This document shows, one piece after another, positions 18,742 to 28,422 of a stretch of DNA of 64,000 bases (positions are counted from its first letter, which is position 1; every line of letters begins with the position of its first letter). The translations under genes were made by a program, and so were the position numbers. Under the pieces are notes generated by a model that saw only the letters and a list, made by a program, of their open reading frames with translations, was not told the origin of the DNA and ran no database searches. The DNA lies in NCBI RefSeq assembly GCF_021611515.1, contig NZ_CP090960.1:1426001-1490000 (forward strand), in the 5' to 3' direction. Origin of the DNA: Mariluticola halotolerans. GTDB lineage: Bacteria; Pseudomonadota; Alphaproteobacteria; Rhizobiales; Devosiaceae.

Positions 18742-21390
18742 ATGCGCACTGAAAACGAGCAAACGACATATCTCAAGGACTACAAGCCCAGCGCTTATCT
18801 TATTCCCAAGGTAGAGCTGCGGGTGGAGATTGAGCCCAAGCTCACAAAAGTCACGGCATTGCTGACGATTGAGCCCGCGGAAGGCACGACGCCGGATACG
18901 CCGCTGGTGCTGGACGGCAAGGCGCTGGAGCTGACATCGATCGCGCTCGATGGCGCGCCATTGGGGCTGGACCTGTTTGAAGCTGGGCCAGATGGGCTGA
19001 CCGTGTTTTCCCCACCTTCCCGCCGGTTTGTGCTTGAGACGGAAGTGATGCTGAGCCCGGAAGACAATACCGAGCTGATGGGGCTTTATCGTTCAAATGG
19101 CGTGTGGTGCACGCAGTGCGAACCCGAAGGCTTTCGCCGCATCACCTATTTTCTCGACCGGCCCGACGTTCTCTCGACCTATACGGTGCGGGTAAGCGCG
19201 GACAAGACGCTGGCGCCCGTGCTGCTGGCCAATGGCAATCTTGTGGAAAGTGGCGATGACGGGGACAAGCGGCATTTTGCGCTTTGGCACGATCCGCATC
19301 CCAAGCCCTCCTATTTGTTTGCGCTGGTCGCGGGCGATCTGGGTGCGTATCGGGATGCATTCACCACCGCATCCGGACGCCATGTGGCACTTGCAATCTA
19401 TTGCGAGCATGGCAAGGAAGACCAATGCGCCTATGCAATGGACGCGCTAAAGCGCTCTATGGCCTGGGACGAGAAGCGGTTCGGGCGGGAATATGATCTC
19501 GATGTTTTCAACATCGTTGCCGTGAGCGATTTCAATTTCGGCGCGATGGAAAACAAGGGGCTGAATATCTTCAATGACCGTTATGTGCTGGCTCGGCCCG
19601 AGACGGCGACGGATGCCGACTATGCGCATATCGAGAGCATTATCGCGCATGAGTATTTCCACAATTGGACCGGCAACAGAATCACTTGCCGGGACTGGTT
19701 CCAGCTTTGCCTTAAGGAAGGACTGACTGTTTTCCGCGACCAGGAATTCACCTCGGACGAGCGGTCGCGCGCGGTCAAGCGGATTGAGGATGTGCGCGGT
19801 TTGCGCATGGCGCAATTCCCCGAAGATGGCGGCCCCCTCGCCCATCCGGCGCGTCCCGCGCAGTTCCGGGAGATCAATAATTTCTATACAGCCACAGTCT
19901 ATGAAAAAGGCGCTGAGATTGTTCGGATGCTGGCAACATTTCTTGGCGAGACAGAATTCCGCAAAGGGACCGATCTTTATTTTGAACGCCATGACGGCGA
20001 CGCGACAACGATCGAGGCCTGGCTGAAAGTGTTTGAGGATTCGAGCGGGCGCGATCTCAGTCAGTTTGGCAAATGGTATTTGCAGGCGGGCACACCGACC
20101 GTCACCGTGGAAGAGGACTGGGACCAAGAAAGCCAGACCTACCGGTTGAGCCTGAGCCAGCACACGGCCCCCACACCGGGCCAGCCGGACAAGCAGGCGA
20201 TGGCCATGCCGGTAAAATTCGGGCTGATCGGACCGAACGGCAATGCAACCGAATGGTCCTCTGTCAGCGGCGGCACAGTGACCAACGACATGATTGTGCT
20301 GGACAAGGACCGGTTGGACTTGACCTTTGAAGGCGTGAGCAGCCGGCCCGTAGCGTCCCTGTTTCGCGGTTTTTCGGCACCGGTGCGGGTGGTTTCCAAG
20401 GCCAGTCAGGCAGACCGGCTTTTTCTGGCCCGGCACGACAGCGATCCATTCAACCGCTGGCAGGCGCTGCAGGATGCGGCCATGACCCTGATGTTGGACG
20501 CAGTGCGCAATGGCGGGCAATTGGCTGACAAGGAAGCGACAAGCGCGCTGGCGACGGCACTGGGCGATACACTGGAAAACGACAATCTGGACTCTGCCTT
20601 CAAGGCGCACGCCATGGCGCTGCCGAGCGAAGTGAATATAGCCCAGGCGCTGGCAAAAGATGTCGACCCGAGCGTGATCCATAGTGTGCGCCGCGACCTG
20701 CTGAAAGAGATCAGTACGCAACTGTCGCACAAGCTGCAGGATGCCTATGACGCGCTGGGCAAGATCAGCAACCCTTATTCCATTGCCGCTGAAGCAACGC
20801 GCGCGCGGGCCTTGCGCACTCAATGTCTGGCATTGCTGGTTGCAGGTGGAGAAGCGCAAAGCGCTGACCTGGCGCGGGCGCATTATGCCGATACTGATAA
20901 CATGACCGACCGGATGGCGGCACTGGGCGCGATCGTTGCCGCATGGACGCCGGATGCGCAGGCTTTGCTCGACGACTTCCGGGCACGCTTTGGCAGCGAC
21001 ATGCTGGTTTACGACAAATGGCTGGCCCTTAACGCCTCGGCGCCGGACGACAAATGCCTTGAACGTGTCGCCGCCATTTATGCCAGCCCGGAGTTTCCGA
21101 AGAGCAACCCGAACCGGCTGCGTTCGCTGGTGGGCACATTCGGCATGACCAATGTGGCGCAGTTTGCGCGGATCGATGGGGCGGGGTTCCGCTTTGTCAC
21201 CAGCTTCTGCCGCGATGTGGACGGGCGCAACCCGCAAGTGGCCGCGCGGGTACTGACGGCGTTCCGCAGCTGGGCCAATTATGAGCCAAACCGGAAGGCT
21301 GCGGCCAAATCAGCACTGACGCTGATGGCGACCGCGGGGGGACTTTCACGCAATGTTTCGGATATTCTGACGCGCACGCTGGAGGGCTGA
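18742..21390 (+). CDS. pepN: Aminopeptidase N, M1 family
   Basis: 882-residue zinc metallo-aminopeptidase removing N-terminal residues from peptides in the cytoplasm. The substrate-recognition motif GAMEN is at residues 267-271 and the zinc motif HEYFH at 303-307, with the third ligand Glu in 'LKEGLTVFRDQEF'. The C-terminal Ig-like and alpha-helical domains of the E. coli-type enzyme are present. I chose the ATG at 18742 because GGGAG lies at proper distance; an ATG five codons earlier has no ribosome site. Confidence 0.95.
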   Translation: MRTENEQTTYLKDYKPSAYLIPKVELRVEIEPKLTKVTALLTIEPAEGTTPDTPLVLDGKALELTSIALDGAPLGLDLFEAGPDGLTVFSPPSRRFVLETEVMLSPEDNTELMGLYRSNGVWCTQCEPEGFRRITYFLDRPDVLSTYTVRVSADKTLAPVLLANGNLVESGDDGDKRHFALWHDPHPKPSYLFALVAGDLGAYRDAFTTASGRHVALAIYCEHGKEDQCAYAMDALKRSMAWDEKRFGREYDLDVFNIVAVSDFNFGAMENKGLNIFNDRYVLARPETATDADYAHIESIIAHEYFHNWTGNRITCRDWFQLCLKEGLTVFRDQEFTSDERSRAVKRIEDVRGLRMAQFPEDGGPLAHPARPAQFREINNFYTATVYEKGAEIVRMLATFLGETEFRKGTDLYFERHDGDATTIEAWLKVFEDSSGRDLSQFGKWYLQAGTPTVTVEEDWDQESQTYRLSLSQHTAPTPGQPDKQAMAMPVKFGLIGPNGNATEWSSVSGGTVTNDMIVLDKDRLDLTFEGVSSRPVASLFRGFSAPVRVVSKASQADRLFLARHDSDPFNRWQALQDAAMTLMLDAVRNGGQLADKEATSALATALGDTLENDNLDSAFKAHAMALPSEVNIAQALAKDVDPSVIHSVRRDLLKEISTQLSHKLQDAYDALGKISNPYSIAAEATRARALRTQCLALLVAGGEAQSADLARAHYADTDNMTDRMAALGAIVAAWTPDAQALLDDFRARFGSDMLVYDKWLALNASAPDDKCLERVAAIYASPEFPKSNPNRLRSLVGTFGMTNVAQFARIDGAGFRFVTSFCRDVDGRNPQVAARVLTAFRSWANYEPNRKAAAKSALTLMATAGGLSRNVSDILTRTLEG

Positions 21391-21459
21391 CAAGTTTTTT
21401 TGGGGCTTAAGTGATTCATCCGATTCATGAATCTCGGCCATGAAAAAATTTGATAAAAA

Positions 21460-23265
21460 TTGCCTCTGGACAAGAGTCTGTTAACTGATTCAATCTCTTA
21501 CCGAGGCAAATCAAACAGGCGAGCAGTCTTGCAACAGCAGGCGACAACACCCCAGCGGCCGGATGTATCCGGAACCGCCACACAGGGATTCGAAACCCCT
21601 GTTTCGGCCCCGCCGGGCCCGGATGATCGCCGCTCGCCCTTCACACAGATTTCGTTGCAATGGCTTTTGGTTTCGGCATGCGTTGTGGTGGCAACCACCC
21701 TGTTTGTCAGCCACGAACATTCCCGCACCATCGAACAGACCCATGCGCAGCTCGACCTGACGGCGCGCTTTCTGGCCGCTGAACTGTCCGAGGTGGACGC
21801 GACAAGTGCGCCGGCACTTCTGGGCTTTCTGGTGCAACAGGTTCCGCAGGGTTTTGACATCTACCTGACCGGGGACGATGGCCGGCTGATCGCAGCGACG
21901 GGTGAAGCCGAAGCCGGGGGAGAATTTTCGCCTCAGCAAGCACTGAGCAATCGTTTCAGCGCCAGCGCACCCCTTGGCAATCTCGCCGGCAAGGTGATCA
22001 CCGCGATCCGGCAGGAAGTTGCTCTGGCACCCGTGTGGCGGGACGCGACCCTTGCCGGCGGTCTTGCAGTGTTTGTGATGATGCTGGCCTGGCGACGCCG
22101 CCAAACCCAAGGCCCCCAGACAGTGCTAAACCTGCCCGACAGCTGGCCGAAAGAGGCGATGGAGGCCCTGCCCTTTGGCATGGCGCAATGGTCTGCGGCG
22201 GGCGAACTGATTACCTGCAACCAACTCTACCGCGACTATCTGGCACTTGATGCGGCGGACACAAAGGTGGGCAGCGCCTATGTGAAAACCATGAAAAAGG
22301 TGACAGGCGATAATGGCTGTCTGTTATTAAGCGAAGCGCCCGCCTGTCGCCTGTCTGAAATCACCCGGCCTGACGACACCGTTTTTCTGCTCGACGAGCG
22401 CCCGCTGCAAACCGAGGGCTTTGTGACCCTTGTTTGCGATATTTCAGAACAGAAGCAAGCACAGGCCGCGCTTGACCATGCACGGGAAGAGCAGCGCGTG
22501 CTGACCCAGCAATTGCGCGAAGAGACCTTCAAGGCGGAAGCGGCGAGCCGCGCCAAGACATCGTTTCTGGCCCATCTCAGCCATGATGTACGCACACCGC
22601 TCAACCATATTATCGGCTTTGCCGACCTGATTGTGCACCAGACATACGGCCCGGTTGGTGACAAGCGTTATATCAATTATATCAATGATATAAAGAATTC
22701 CGGCGAGAAGCTTCTTACCTCATTCTCCGAAATTCTGGAGCTGGCGCAGCTTGAGGGCGGGCATTTGATCCTCCGCCGGGAAACCTTCAATGTCGCTGAG
22801 TTGATCAAGTCAACTGCGAGCCGTTTCCAAAGCCATGCGGAACGGGCCGGACTGACCCTCATCATCGATCCTCCCGAGGATACCGATCTTTATGCCGACC
22901 GGCTGTGCACGGAGCGGATGCTGGGCAATATCATCGAGAATGCCATTCAGTTCACCCCATCGGGCGGGCGGATCAAACTGGCGGCATGGGTTGCGGAAGA
23001 TGGTGTGGTGCTGGAAGTATCCGACAGCGGGATCGGGATTTCCGAAGACCGGCTGAAAGACCTGTCGCAGCCTTTTGTTCTGGGTGATGCCGCGTTCACC
23101 CGCGAGGGCAATGGCGTTGGGCTGGGGATTGCCATTTCCCGCGCCATCGCTGAATTGAGCGGTGGTGAGCTGGCCATTGACAGCAGCCCCGCCGTGGGCA
23201 CGACGGTTGCCATCTCGCTGCCCTTGCGGGTGCGCAAGGCAAGCCGCGCTGCGCAGGCGGCCTAG
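21460..23265 (+). CDS. Membrane-bound PAS-containing sensor histidine kinase
   Basis: Up to 601 residues. A hydrophobic helix near residues 66-84 and a second near 195-212 bracket a periplasmic sensor segment of about 110 residues. A PAS-like domain follows (about 225-340, 'ALPFGMAQWSAAGELITCN'), then the HisKA helix with the phospho-acceptor in 'FLAHLSHDVRTPLNHIIGF' and the HATPase domain ('IIENAIQFTP', 'DSGIGIS', 'GVGLGIAIS'). No receiver domain or response regulator is adjacent. The start is uncertain: TTG at 21460 or TTG at 21529 are both possible, and no ATG fits. Its stop overlaps the glnE stop (CTAG). Confidence 0.85.
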   Translation: MPLDKSLLTDSISYRGKSNRRAVLQQQATTPQRPDVSGTATQGFETPVSAPPGPDDRRSPFTQISLQWLLVSACVVVATTLFVSHEHSRTIEQTHAQLDLTARFLAAELSEVDATSAPALLGFLVQQVPQGFDIYLTGDDGRLIAATGEAEAGGEFSPQQALSNRFSASAPLGNLAGKVITAIRQEVALAPVWRDATLAGGLAVFVMMLAWRRRQTQGPQTVLNLPDSWPKEAMEALPFGMAQWSAAGELITCNQLYRDYLALDAADTKVGSAYVKTMKKVTGDNGCLLLSEAPACRLSEITRPDDTVFLLDERPLQTEGFVTLVCDISEQKQAQAALDHAREEQRVLTQQLREETFKAEAASRAKTSFLAHLSHDVRTPLNHIIGFADLIVHQTYGPVGDKRYINYINDIKNSGEKLLTSFSEILELAQLEGGHLILRRETFNVAELIKSTASRFQSHAERAGLTLIIDPPEDTDLYADRLCTERMLGNIIENAIQFTPSGGRIKLAAWVAEDGVVLEVSDSGIGISEDRLKDLSQPFVLGDAAFTREGNGVGLGIAISRAIAELSGGELAIDSSPAVGTTVAISLPLRVRKASRAAQAA

Positions 23266-26156
23266 AGGCCTCGCGCCCTTTCATACCAGCTTGCTGCCGC
23301 CTTGGTGACGGTTTCAGCCATTTCCGGCAGATCGGCTTCGAGCCGCTCGAAATTCGGATAATTGGTGAGTTCCGCCAAAAGCTCGCGGAAGGCATTGGTC
23401 CAGCCCTCATCCTTGAACGGGCTGGCCAGACAAATGCTCATTGCCTGCAAAATGGTTGAATAGGTTTTGTGGATTTCAATCAGCCGATCCGCCTCGGGCA
23501 GCATGCCGAGCGCACCCATGCGAGCGAGAACGGCGGTGGTTGTCACTTGGGGAAGATCGATTTTGGCGCTGTCGAGCAATTGTGCCGATTGTGCCATGAA
23601 CTCGATATCCACAAGGCCGCCATTGGCCAGTTTCAGATCGAAGGGATGCCGGGGCTTGCGCTCCCGCGCCATCAGCTCGCGCATGGCGACGACATCATCA
23701 ACGACTTTTTCCCGGTCCGCGGGCAAGGCCAGGATTTCGGCAATCGCTGCATTGATCCGCTCGGTTACCGGCTTGGCGCCTGTCACCACACGGGCACGGG
23801 TGAGCGCCAGATGCTCCCAGGTCCATGCATGATCCTTTTGGTAGGCCATAAAGCTGGAAAGACTGGTGGCCAAGGGCCCCGCATTACCGGAGGGGCGCAG
23901 GCGCATATCGGCTTCATAAAGCACGCCTTCGGCGGTGGGGGCCGAGAGGGCGGCGACGAGGCGCTGGGTGAGACGCGCGAAATAATGCGAAGGGGCCAGC
24001 GGCTTTTCACCGTCAGATTCCACGCCATCGCCGGGCGCATCATAAAGCAGGATGAAATCGAGATCGGAGGCCTGGGTCATTTCCCGGCTGGCGACCTTGC
24101 CGAAAGCCAAAAGGGCGACACCGGCACCGGGGATTTCGCCATGGCGGACGGCAAATTCGCGCCGGACCGAGGCAAACAGGCGCTCAAGCAGGGTTTGGGC
24201 CAGGGCGGTGAACTGCTCCCCTGCCCGTGCCGCATCGACAGTGCCGGAAATGAACCCGGCGGAGATGAGGAATTTCTGCTCCTGCCCGATGATACGGGCA
24301 CGATCGATGAGATCTTCATAGGACAGGGCCTGTCCCAGAAAATCATCGACCTTGGCGACGAGCACATCTGTGCGCGTGACGCCATCGGCGAAGGCGGGAT
24401 CGATCAGGCCATCCATGACATGGGCGCGGTGAATGACCGCTTCAGCCATGCGCGGGGCCGAGGCCATGAAGGCGATCAGCATCTGGCAGAGCGCGGTCTG
24501 GCTGCGCAATAGCGAGAACAGCTGCACGCCGGCGGGGAACCGCGACAGGAAATGATCGAATTTGGCCAGCGTCTCATCGGCATTGCCGCCCATGGCGATG
24601 GTTTTGAGCAATGTGGGCAGCAATTCGGTGAGGTGGGCGCGTGATGCCGAAGCCCTTGTGGCCGGATAGCTGCCATAATGCCATTTGCGCACGGTCGCCG
24701 AGGCTTTGGCCGGATCGGTGAAGCCGAGATTGCGCAGGGTTTCAAGCGTGCCCGGGTCATCATCAGTGCCGGTGAAGACCAGATCGCCGATATCAGTGGC
24801 GAGGGTTTCGCCCTCGGTGAACAATTCGGCATAATAATGCATGGTGGTGGAAAGCGCGGCGCGATAGGTGGTTTTAAACGCCTCGATATCAGCCTCGCCC
24901 ATCAGCTGTGCGATGACCGCGACCTCTGCTGTGGTTTCAGGCAGGGTGTGGGTCTGTTCGTCGCGAATCATTTGCAGCCGGTTCTCCACCGCGCGGAGAT
25001 ACCAATAGGTTCGGGTCAGCTCTTCGGCGGTTTCGGGCGCAATCCATTTGGCGGTCGCCAGCGCGGCGAGCGCTTCGACCGTCGGTTTGACGCGCAGCTC
25101 GGGGTCGCGGCCGCCGGCGATCAATTGCTGGGTCTGGGTGAAGAACTCGATCTCGCGAATGCCGCCGCGGCCGAGTTTGACATTATGACCCTCGACGCGG
25201 GCCGCGCCGACATTGCGGGCGATATTGATCTGGCGCTTCATGGCCTGAATATCGGCAATGGTGGCGAAGTCGAGATGTTTGCGCCAGATGAAGGGGACCA
25301 GTTCTTTCAGGAAGGCATTGGCGACGGTGATATCGCCGGCGCAAGGGCGCGCCTTGATCCAGGCGGCGCGTTCCCAGTTCTGGCCACGTGCTTCGTAATA
25401 GACCAGCGCTGAATCAGTTGAGATCGCGACGGGGGTGGAGCCGGGGTCCGGGCGCAGGCGCAAATCGGTGCGGAACACATAGCCCAGTTCCGTGCGTTCC
25501 TCCATCAAGGCGACGAGGTGGCGGATGATGCGCGTGTAGAATTTATTCGCTTCGAGCGGATCAACCAGAATACCCGCTTCGGCATCGTAGAAAGCCACGA
25601 TATCGATGTCGGAGGAATAGTTCAGTTCGCGGCCGCCATGCTTGCCGAGGGCAAAAATGGCGAGGCCCGAATTGGCGGCCCTCGCCTCTTCTGACGGGAT
25701 GGTGAGGAGGCCTTTGGTGGCGGCCTCGTGCATGAGGAAATCCAGACAGGCTTCGAGCGCTGAATCGGCGAGATCGGCGAGCGCCGAGGTGGATTGCGCC
25801 GGGGTCCAGACGCCACCTGTTTCGGCGATGGCGGCCAGCAATGCCGTGCGCGCCTTGGCCGTGCGCAACACACCGCTGAGCGCTGGCTCATCCTCTACTT
25901 CAAGTGCGCTCTTTGCAATTTCGGCGCGGACATCAGCAAAGGCCTGGTCAGGATTTTGAGATAAAGCTTTGGTTAACCATGTTGAATTTTTCTCAGCCAG
26001 ATCAGTGAGATAGGGCGCGGCATTCAGCAAGGGATTCAACAGGTTTTCTGCCGAAAGAATGGCGGATTTTTCCGCCGCGGGCAATGTGGTGACCCAATCA
26101 GAAAAACGGGTGCCGGCGATCTCAGGCAATGCTTGAAGCGTGGTGGCGAGGGTCAT
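23262..26156 (-). CDS. glnE: Bifunctional glutamine synthetase adenylyltransferase/adenylyl-removing enzyme
   Basis: 964-residue enzyme that adenylylates and de-adenylylates glutamine synthetase in response to PII and glutamine. Two nucleotidyltransferase domains are seen: the N-terminal removase motif 'GRELNYSSDIDIVAFYD' and the C-terminal transferase motif 'REMTQASDLDFILLYD'. I chose the ATG at 26154-26156; a GTG two codons earlier is possible. It lies 21 bp behind feuQ in the feuP-feuQ-glnE order known from rhizobia. Convergent with the histidine kinase gene, sharing a 4-bp stop overlap. Confidence 0.95.
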   Translation of the reverse strand: MTLATTLQALPEIAGTRFSDWVTTLPAAEKSAILSAENLLNPLLNAAPYLTDLAEKNSTWLTKALSQNPDQAFADVRAEIAKSALEVEDEPALSGVLRTAKARTALLAAIAETGGVWTPAQSTSALADLADSALEACLDFLMHEAATKGLLTIPSEEARAANSGLAIFALGKHGGRELNYSSDIDIVAFYDAEAGILVDPLEANKFYTRIIRHLVALMEERTELGYVFRTDLRLRPDPGSTPVAISTDSALVYYEARGQNWERAAWIKARPCAGDITVANAFLKELVPFIWRKHLDFATIADIQAMKRQINIARNVGAARVEGHNVKLGRGGIREIEFFTQTQQLIAGGRDPELRVKPTVEALAALATAKWIAPETAEELTRTYWYLRAVENRLQMIRDEQTHTLPETTAEVAVIAQLMGEADIEAFKTTYRAALSTTMHYYAELFTEGETLATDIGDLVFTGTDDDPGTLETLRNLGFTDPAKASATVRKWHYGSYPATRASASRAHLTELLPTLLKTIAMGGNADETLAKFDHFLSRFPAGVQLFSLLRSQTALCQMLIAFMASAPRMAEAVIHRAHVMDGLIDPAFADGVTRTDVLVAKVDDFLGQALSYEDLIDRARIIGQEQKFLISAGFISGTVDAARAGEQFTALAQTLLERLFASVRREFAVRHGEIPGAGVALLAFGKVASREMTQASDLDFILLYDAPGDGVESDGEKPLAPSHYFARLTQRLVAALSAPTAEGVLYEADMRLRPSGNAGPLATSLSSFMAYQKDHAWTWEHLALTRARVVTGAKPVTERINAAIAEILALPADREKVVDDVVAMRELMARERKPRHPFDLKLANGGLVDIEFMAQSAQLLDSAKIDLPQVTTTAVLARMGALGMLPEADRLIEIHKTYSTILQAMSICLASPFKDEGWTNAFRELLAELTNYPNFERLEADLPEMAETVTKAAASWYERARGL

Positions 26157-26177
26157 GCGCACCTGCCCGCACGTATA

Positions 26178-27590
26178 TCAGACCGATTTGGAAAGTTCGA
26201 TAATGGCGCGGACGCCAGGCTCGTTGTCCTCAATGCGGAACGCACCTTTATGGAGTTGGGCAACAGCGGAAACCAGCGAAAGGCCGAGACCGGAACCGGG
26301 TTCGGTACGGCTTTTCTCGAGACGGACAAAACGCTCGACCACATGCTTTCGATCAGGCTCTGGAATGCCCGGCCCACTATCCGCAACTTCGATGATAACC
26401 CGCTCATCCGTTTCCCTTAGCCCGAGTGTTATGCGTTTGGTCTCCTCATCGGAATCCGCTGCATATTTTATGGCGTTCTCGACGAGGTTCACAAGCGCCT
26501 GACCGATGAGTTCCCGGTTGGCGCGCAGCATGATCCCCTCAGGCACGCTGGCTTCCAGTAGCATGCCCGCATCTTCTGCAACAGGGGCGTAAAGCTCGGC
26601 GACATCGGCGACAACTTCCGAGATATCGATATTTGAAAGTGCCCCGGACGGGGTGCCGGCTTCGACCCGTGCAATCATCAAGAGGGCATTGAATGTGCGG
26701 ATAAGCTGGTCGCTTTCCTCAATGGTCGTTTCGAGCGCCTTTTGCCGGTCCTCGGCGTTCACCCCCTCACGCGCCGCTGCCTCTGCCTTGTTCCGCAGGC
26801 GGGTCAGCGGCGTCTTCAGGTCATGGGCAATATTGTCGGTAACTTCCTTCAACCCCTGCATCAACTGCTCGATACGGTCGAGCATGGCATTGAGGCTGGT
26901 GGCCAACCGGTCGAACTCATCATTGCGGCGGGTCACGGACACGCGCTCGGACATGTTGCCGGACATGATCTTGGTTGAGGTGGCAGTGATGCCATCAATG
27001 CGCTTGAGGACGCGCATGGCCGTCAGGCCCCCTGCGAGGGTGGACAAAACCACAATGCCGATCACACCAAAGAAAAAGCCCTGGAAAATGATGGCGGTGA
27101 AACTGCGCCGCTCGACGATATCGCGCCCGACGACAAGGCGCAGACCGCTTTGAAGCACAACAGATTCAACTAGGGCGTAACCGGAGCGCCCTTCTCGCGT
27201 GGTATCTGTGTCCTCGCCATTAAAGGCATTCGCACGCTCATAGTCGAAGGTGTGCACACCTTCGCTACCAAGAACACTGGAAGGAAAGTCGGCAACATTG
27301 CCGACCAGCATGCGCCCCACATCGTCACCGAGGTAATAGATCCCCGGCCCCGGCCGGTTGGAAAGCGCTTCAACGGCGATTGCGACTGCGCGGATGCCGC
27401 GCCGGCTTTCCGTGCGCTGCAATTGCCGGATTTCCCGCTCGATATCCCGGATCTGGTTTTGCTGGATAACGATGGAGGACTGGTAGGCGATGAACGCCAG
27501 AAGCCCCACTGACGCAACAACGAAAATCAGGATGAACAGAGCTGTCAGGCGGACAGTCGTCGTCTGCCACAAGCGCAGAATGCTATTCAC
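26178..27590 (-). CDS. feuQ: Sensor histidine kinase, FeuQ-like
   Basis: 470-residue kinase with two membrane helices (about 13-35 and 165-190) around a periplasmic domain, a HAMP linker, the HisKA motif 'VTDNIAHDLKTPLTRLRNKA' and the HATPase boxes 'VNLVENAIKYA', 'DSGPGIPE' and 'GSGLGLSLV'. The start is GTG (27588-27590), overlapping the feuP stop by eight bases. FeuPQ controls cyclic glucan export in Sinorhizobium. The name rests on gene order (degP, feuP, feuQ, glnE) as well as protein type. Confidence 0.85.
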   Translation of the reverse strand: MNSILRLWQTTTVRLTALFILIFVVASVGLLAFIAYQSSIVIQQNQIRDIEREIRQLQRTESRRGIRAVAIAVEALSNRPGPGIYYLGDDVGRMLVGNVADFPSSVLGSEGVHTFDYERANAFNGEDTDTTREGRSGYALVESVVLQSGLRLVVGRDIVERRSFTAIIFQGFFFGVIGIVVLSTLAGGLTAMRVLKRIDGITATSTKIMSGNMSERVSVTRRNDEFDRLATSLNAMLDRIEQLMQGLKEVTDNIAHDLKTPLTRLRNKAEAAAREGVNAEDRQKALETTIEESDQLIRTFNALLMIARVEAGTPSGALSNIDISEVVADVAELYAPVAEDAGMLLEASVPEGIMLRANRELIGQALVNLVENAIKYAADSDEETKRITLGLRETDERVIIEVADSGPGIPEPDRKHVVERFVRLEKSRTEPGSGLGLSLVSAVAQLHKGAFRIEDNEPGVRAIIELSKSV

Positions 27591-28254
27591 GGATCATATA
27601 TCCCGCGCCACGGATCGTGTGCAAAAGCGGCTGGGCGAAGCCTTTGTCAATCTTGGCGCGCAGACGCGACATATGCACATCGATGACATTGGTCTGAGGG
27701 TCGAAATGATAGTCCCAGACATTTTCCAGCAGCATGGTGCGGGTGACCACCTGCCCGGCATGCTTCATCAGATACTCGAGCAGACGGAATTCGCGCGGCT
27801 GCAATAAAATACTCTCGCCTTCGCGCTCCACCTTGCGGGACAGGCGATCCAGCGTCAGCCCGCCAACCTGGAAACTAGTTTCCGCTTCAGAGGGGCTTGT
27901 ACGGCGGGCCAGCACTTCGATGCGCGCCAGCAATTCGGTAAAGGCATAGGGCTTGGTCAGATAGTCGTCACCCCCGGCACGCAGACCGGTAACCCGGTCA
28001 TCGACCTCGCCGAGCGCGGACAATATTAGCACGGGAGTTTTGTCGTTTTCGGCACGCAGGGATTCGACGATAGAGAGCCCGTCGCGGCGTGGCAGCATAC
28101 GATCGACGATGAGAACATCATATTCCATGCCGCTGGCCATGGCGTAACCGGTTTCACCATCAGCAGCGTGATGGGTGACGTGCCCGGCCTCATCAAGCGC
28201 CTGGATCAGATAATTGGCCGCTTCGCGATCATCTTCGATAAGCAAAATCTTCAT
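27583..28254 (-). CDS. feuP: OmpR-family response regulator, FeuP-like
   Basis: 223-residue two-domain regulator. The receiver has the acidic pocket Glu7/Asp8/Asp9, phospho-acceptor Asp51 ('LIVDRMLPRRDGL') and Lys in 'YLTKPYAF'. The winged-helix DNA-binding domain ends 'PLLHTIRGAGYMIRE'. The ATG at 28252-28254 gives the standard MKILLIEDD start. Paired with FeuQ, and positioned after degP as in rhizobia. Confidence 0.88.
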   Translation of the reverse strand: MKILLIEDDREAANYLIQALDEAGHVTHHAADGETGYAMASGMEYDVLIVDRMLPRRDGLSIVESLRAENDKTPVLILSALGEVDDRVTGLRAGGDDYLTKPYAFTELLARIEVLARRTSPSEAETSFQVGGLTLDRLSRKVEREGESILLQPREFRLLEYLMKHAGQVVTRTMLLENVWDYHFDPQTNVIDVHMSRLRAKIDKGFAQPLLHTIRGAGYMIRE

Positions 28255-28325
28255 GACGCCAAACCATAAACCGTTACGCGGGAAAAAGGATACGGGGGTT
28301 TTGCAGACAAGTGTCGGCAATAGAC

Positions 28326-28363
28326 CGGCCCCGGAGATTTTTTGGGGGGATTCTCCGGGGCCG
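28326..28363. repeat. GC-rich hairpin between degP and feuP
   Basis: A 12-bp perfect stem (CGGCCCCGGAGA with TCTCCGGGGCCG) around a 14-base loop. No T run follows on the minus strand. It could weaken transcription from degP into feuP or protect the degP message end. Confidence 0.5.
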
Positions 28364-28422
28364 TTATGGAACTCATCAGATGCACTTGAATGTCACCGAA
28401 TGCGATCCATTGTTTATGTCAG

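Noticed and set aside
19447-21237. 596-codon minus-strand ORF opposite pepN
   Set aside because: pepN has its GAMEN and HEYFH motifs on the plus strand; the antisense product is a GC-rich frame shadow.
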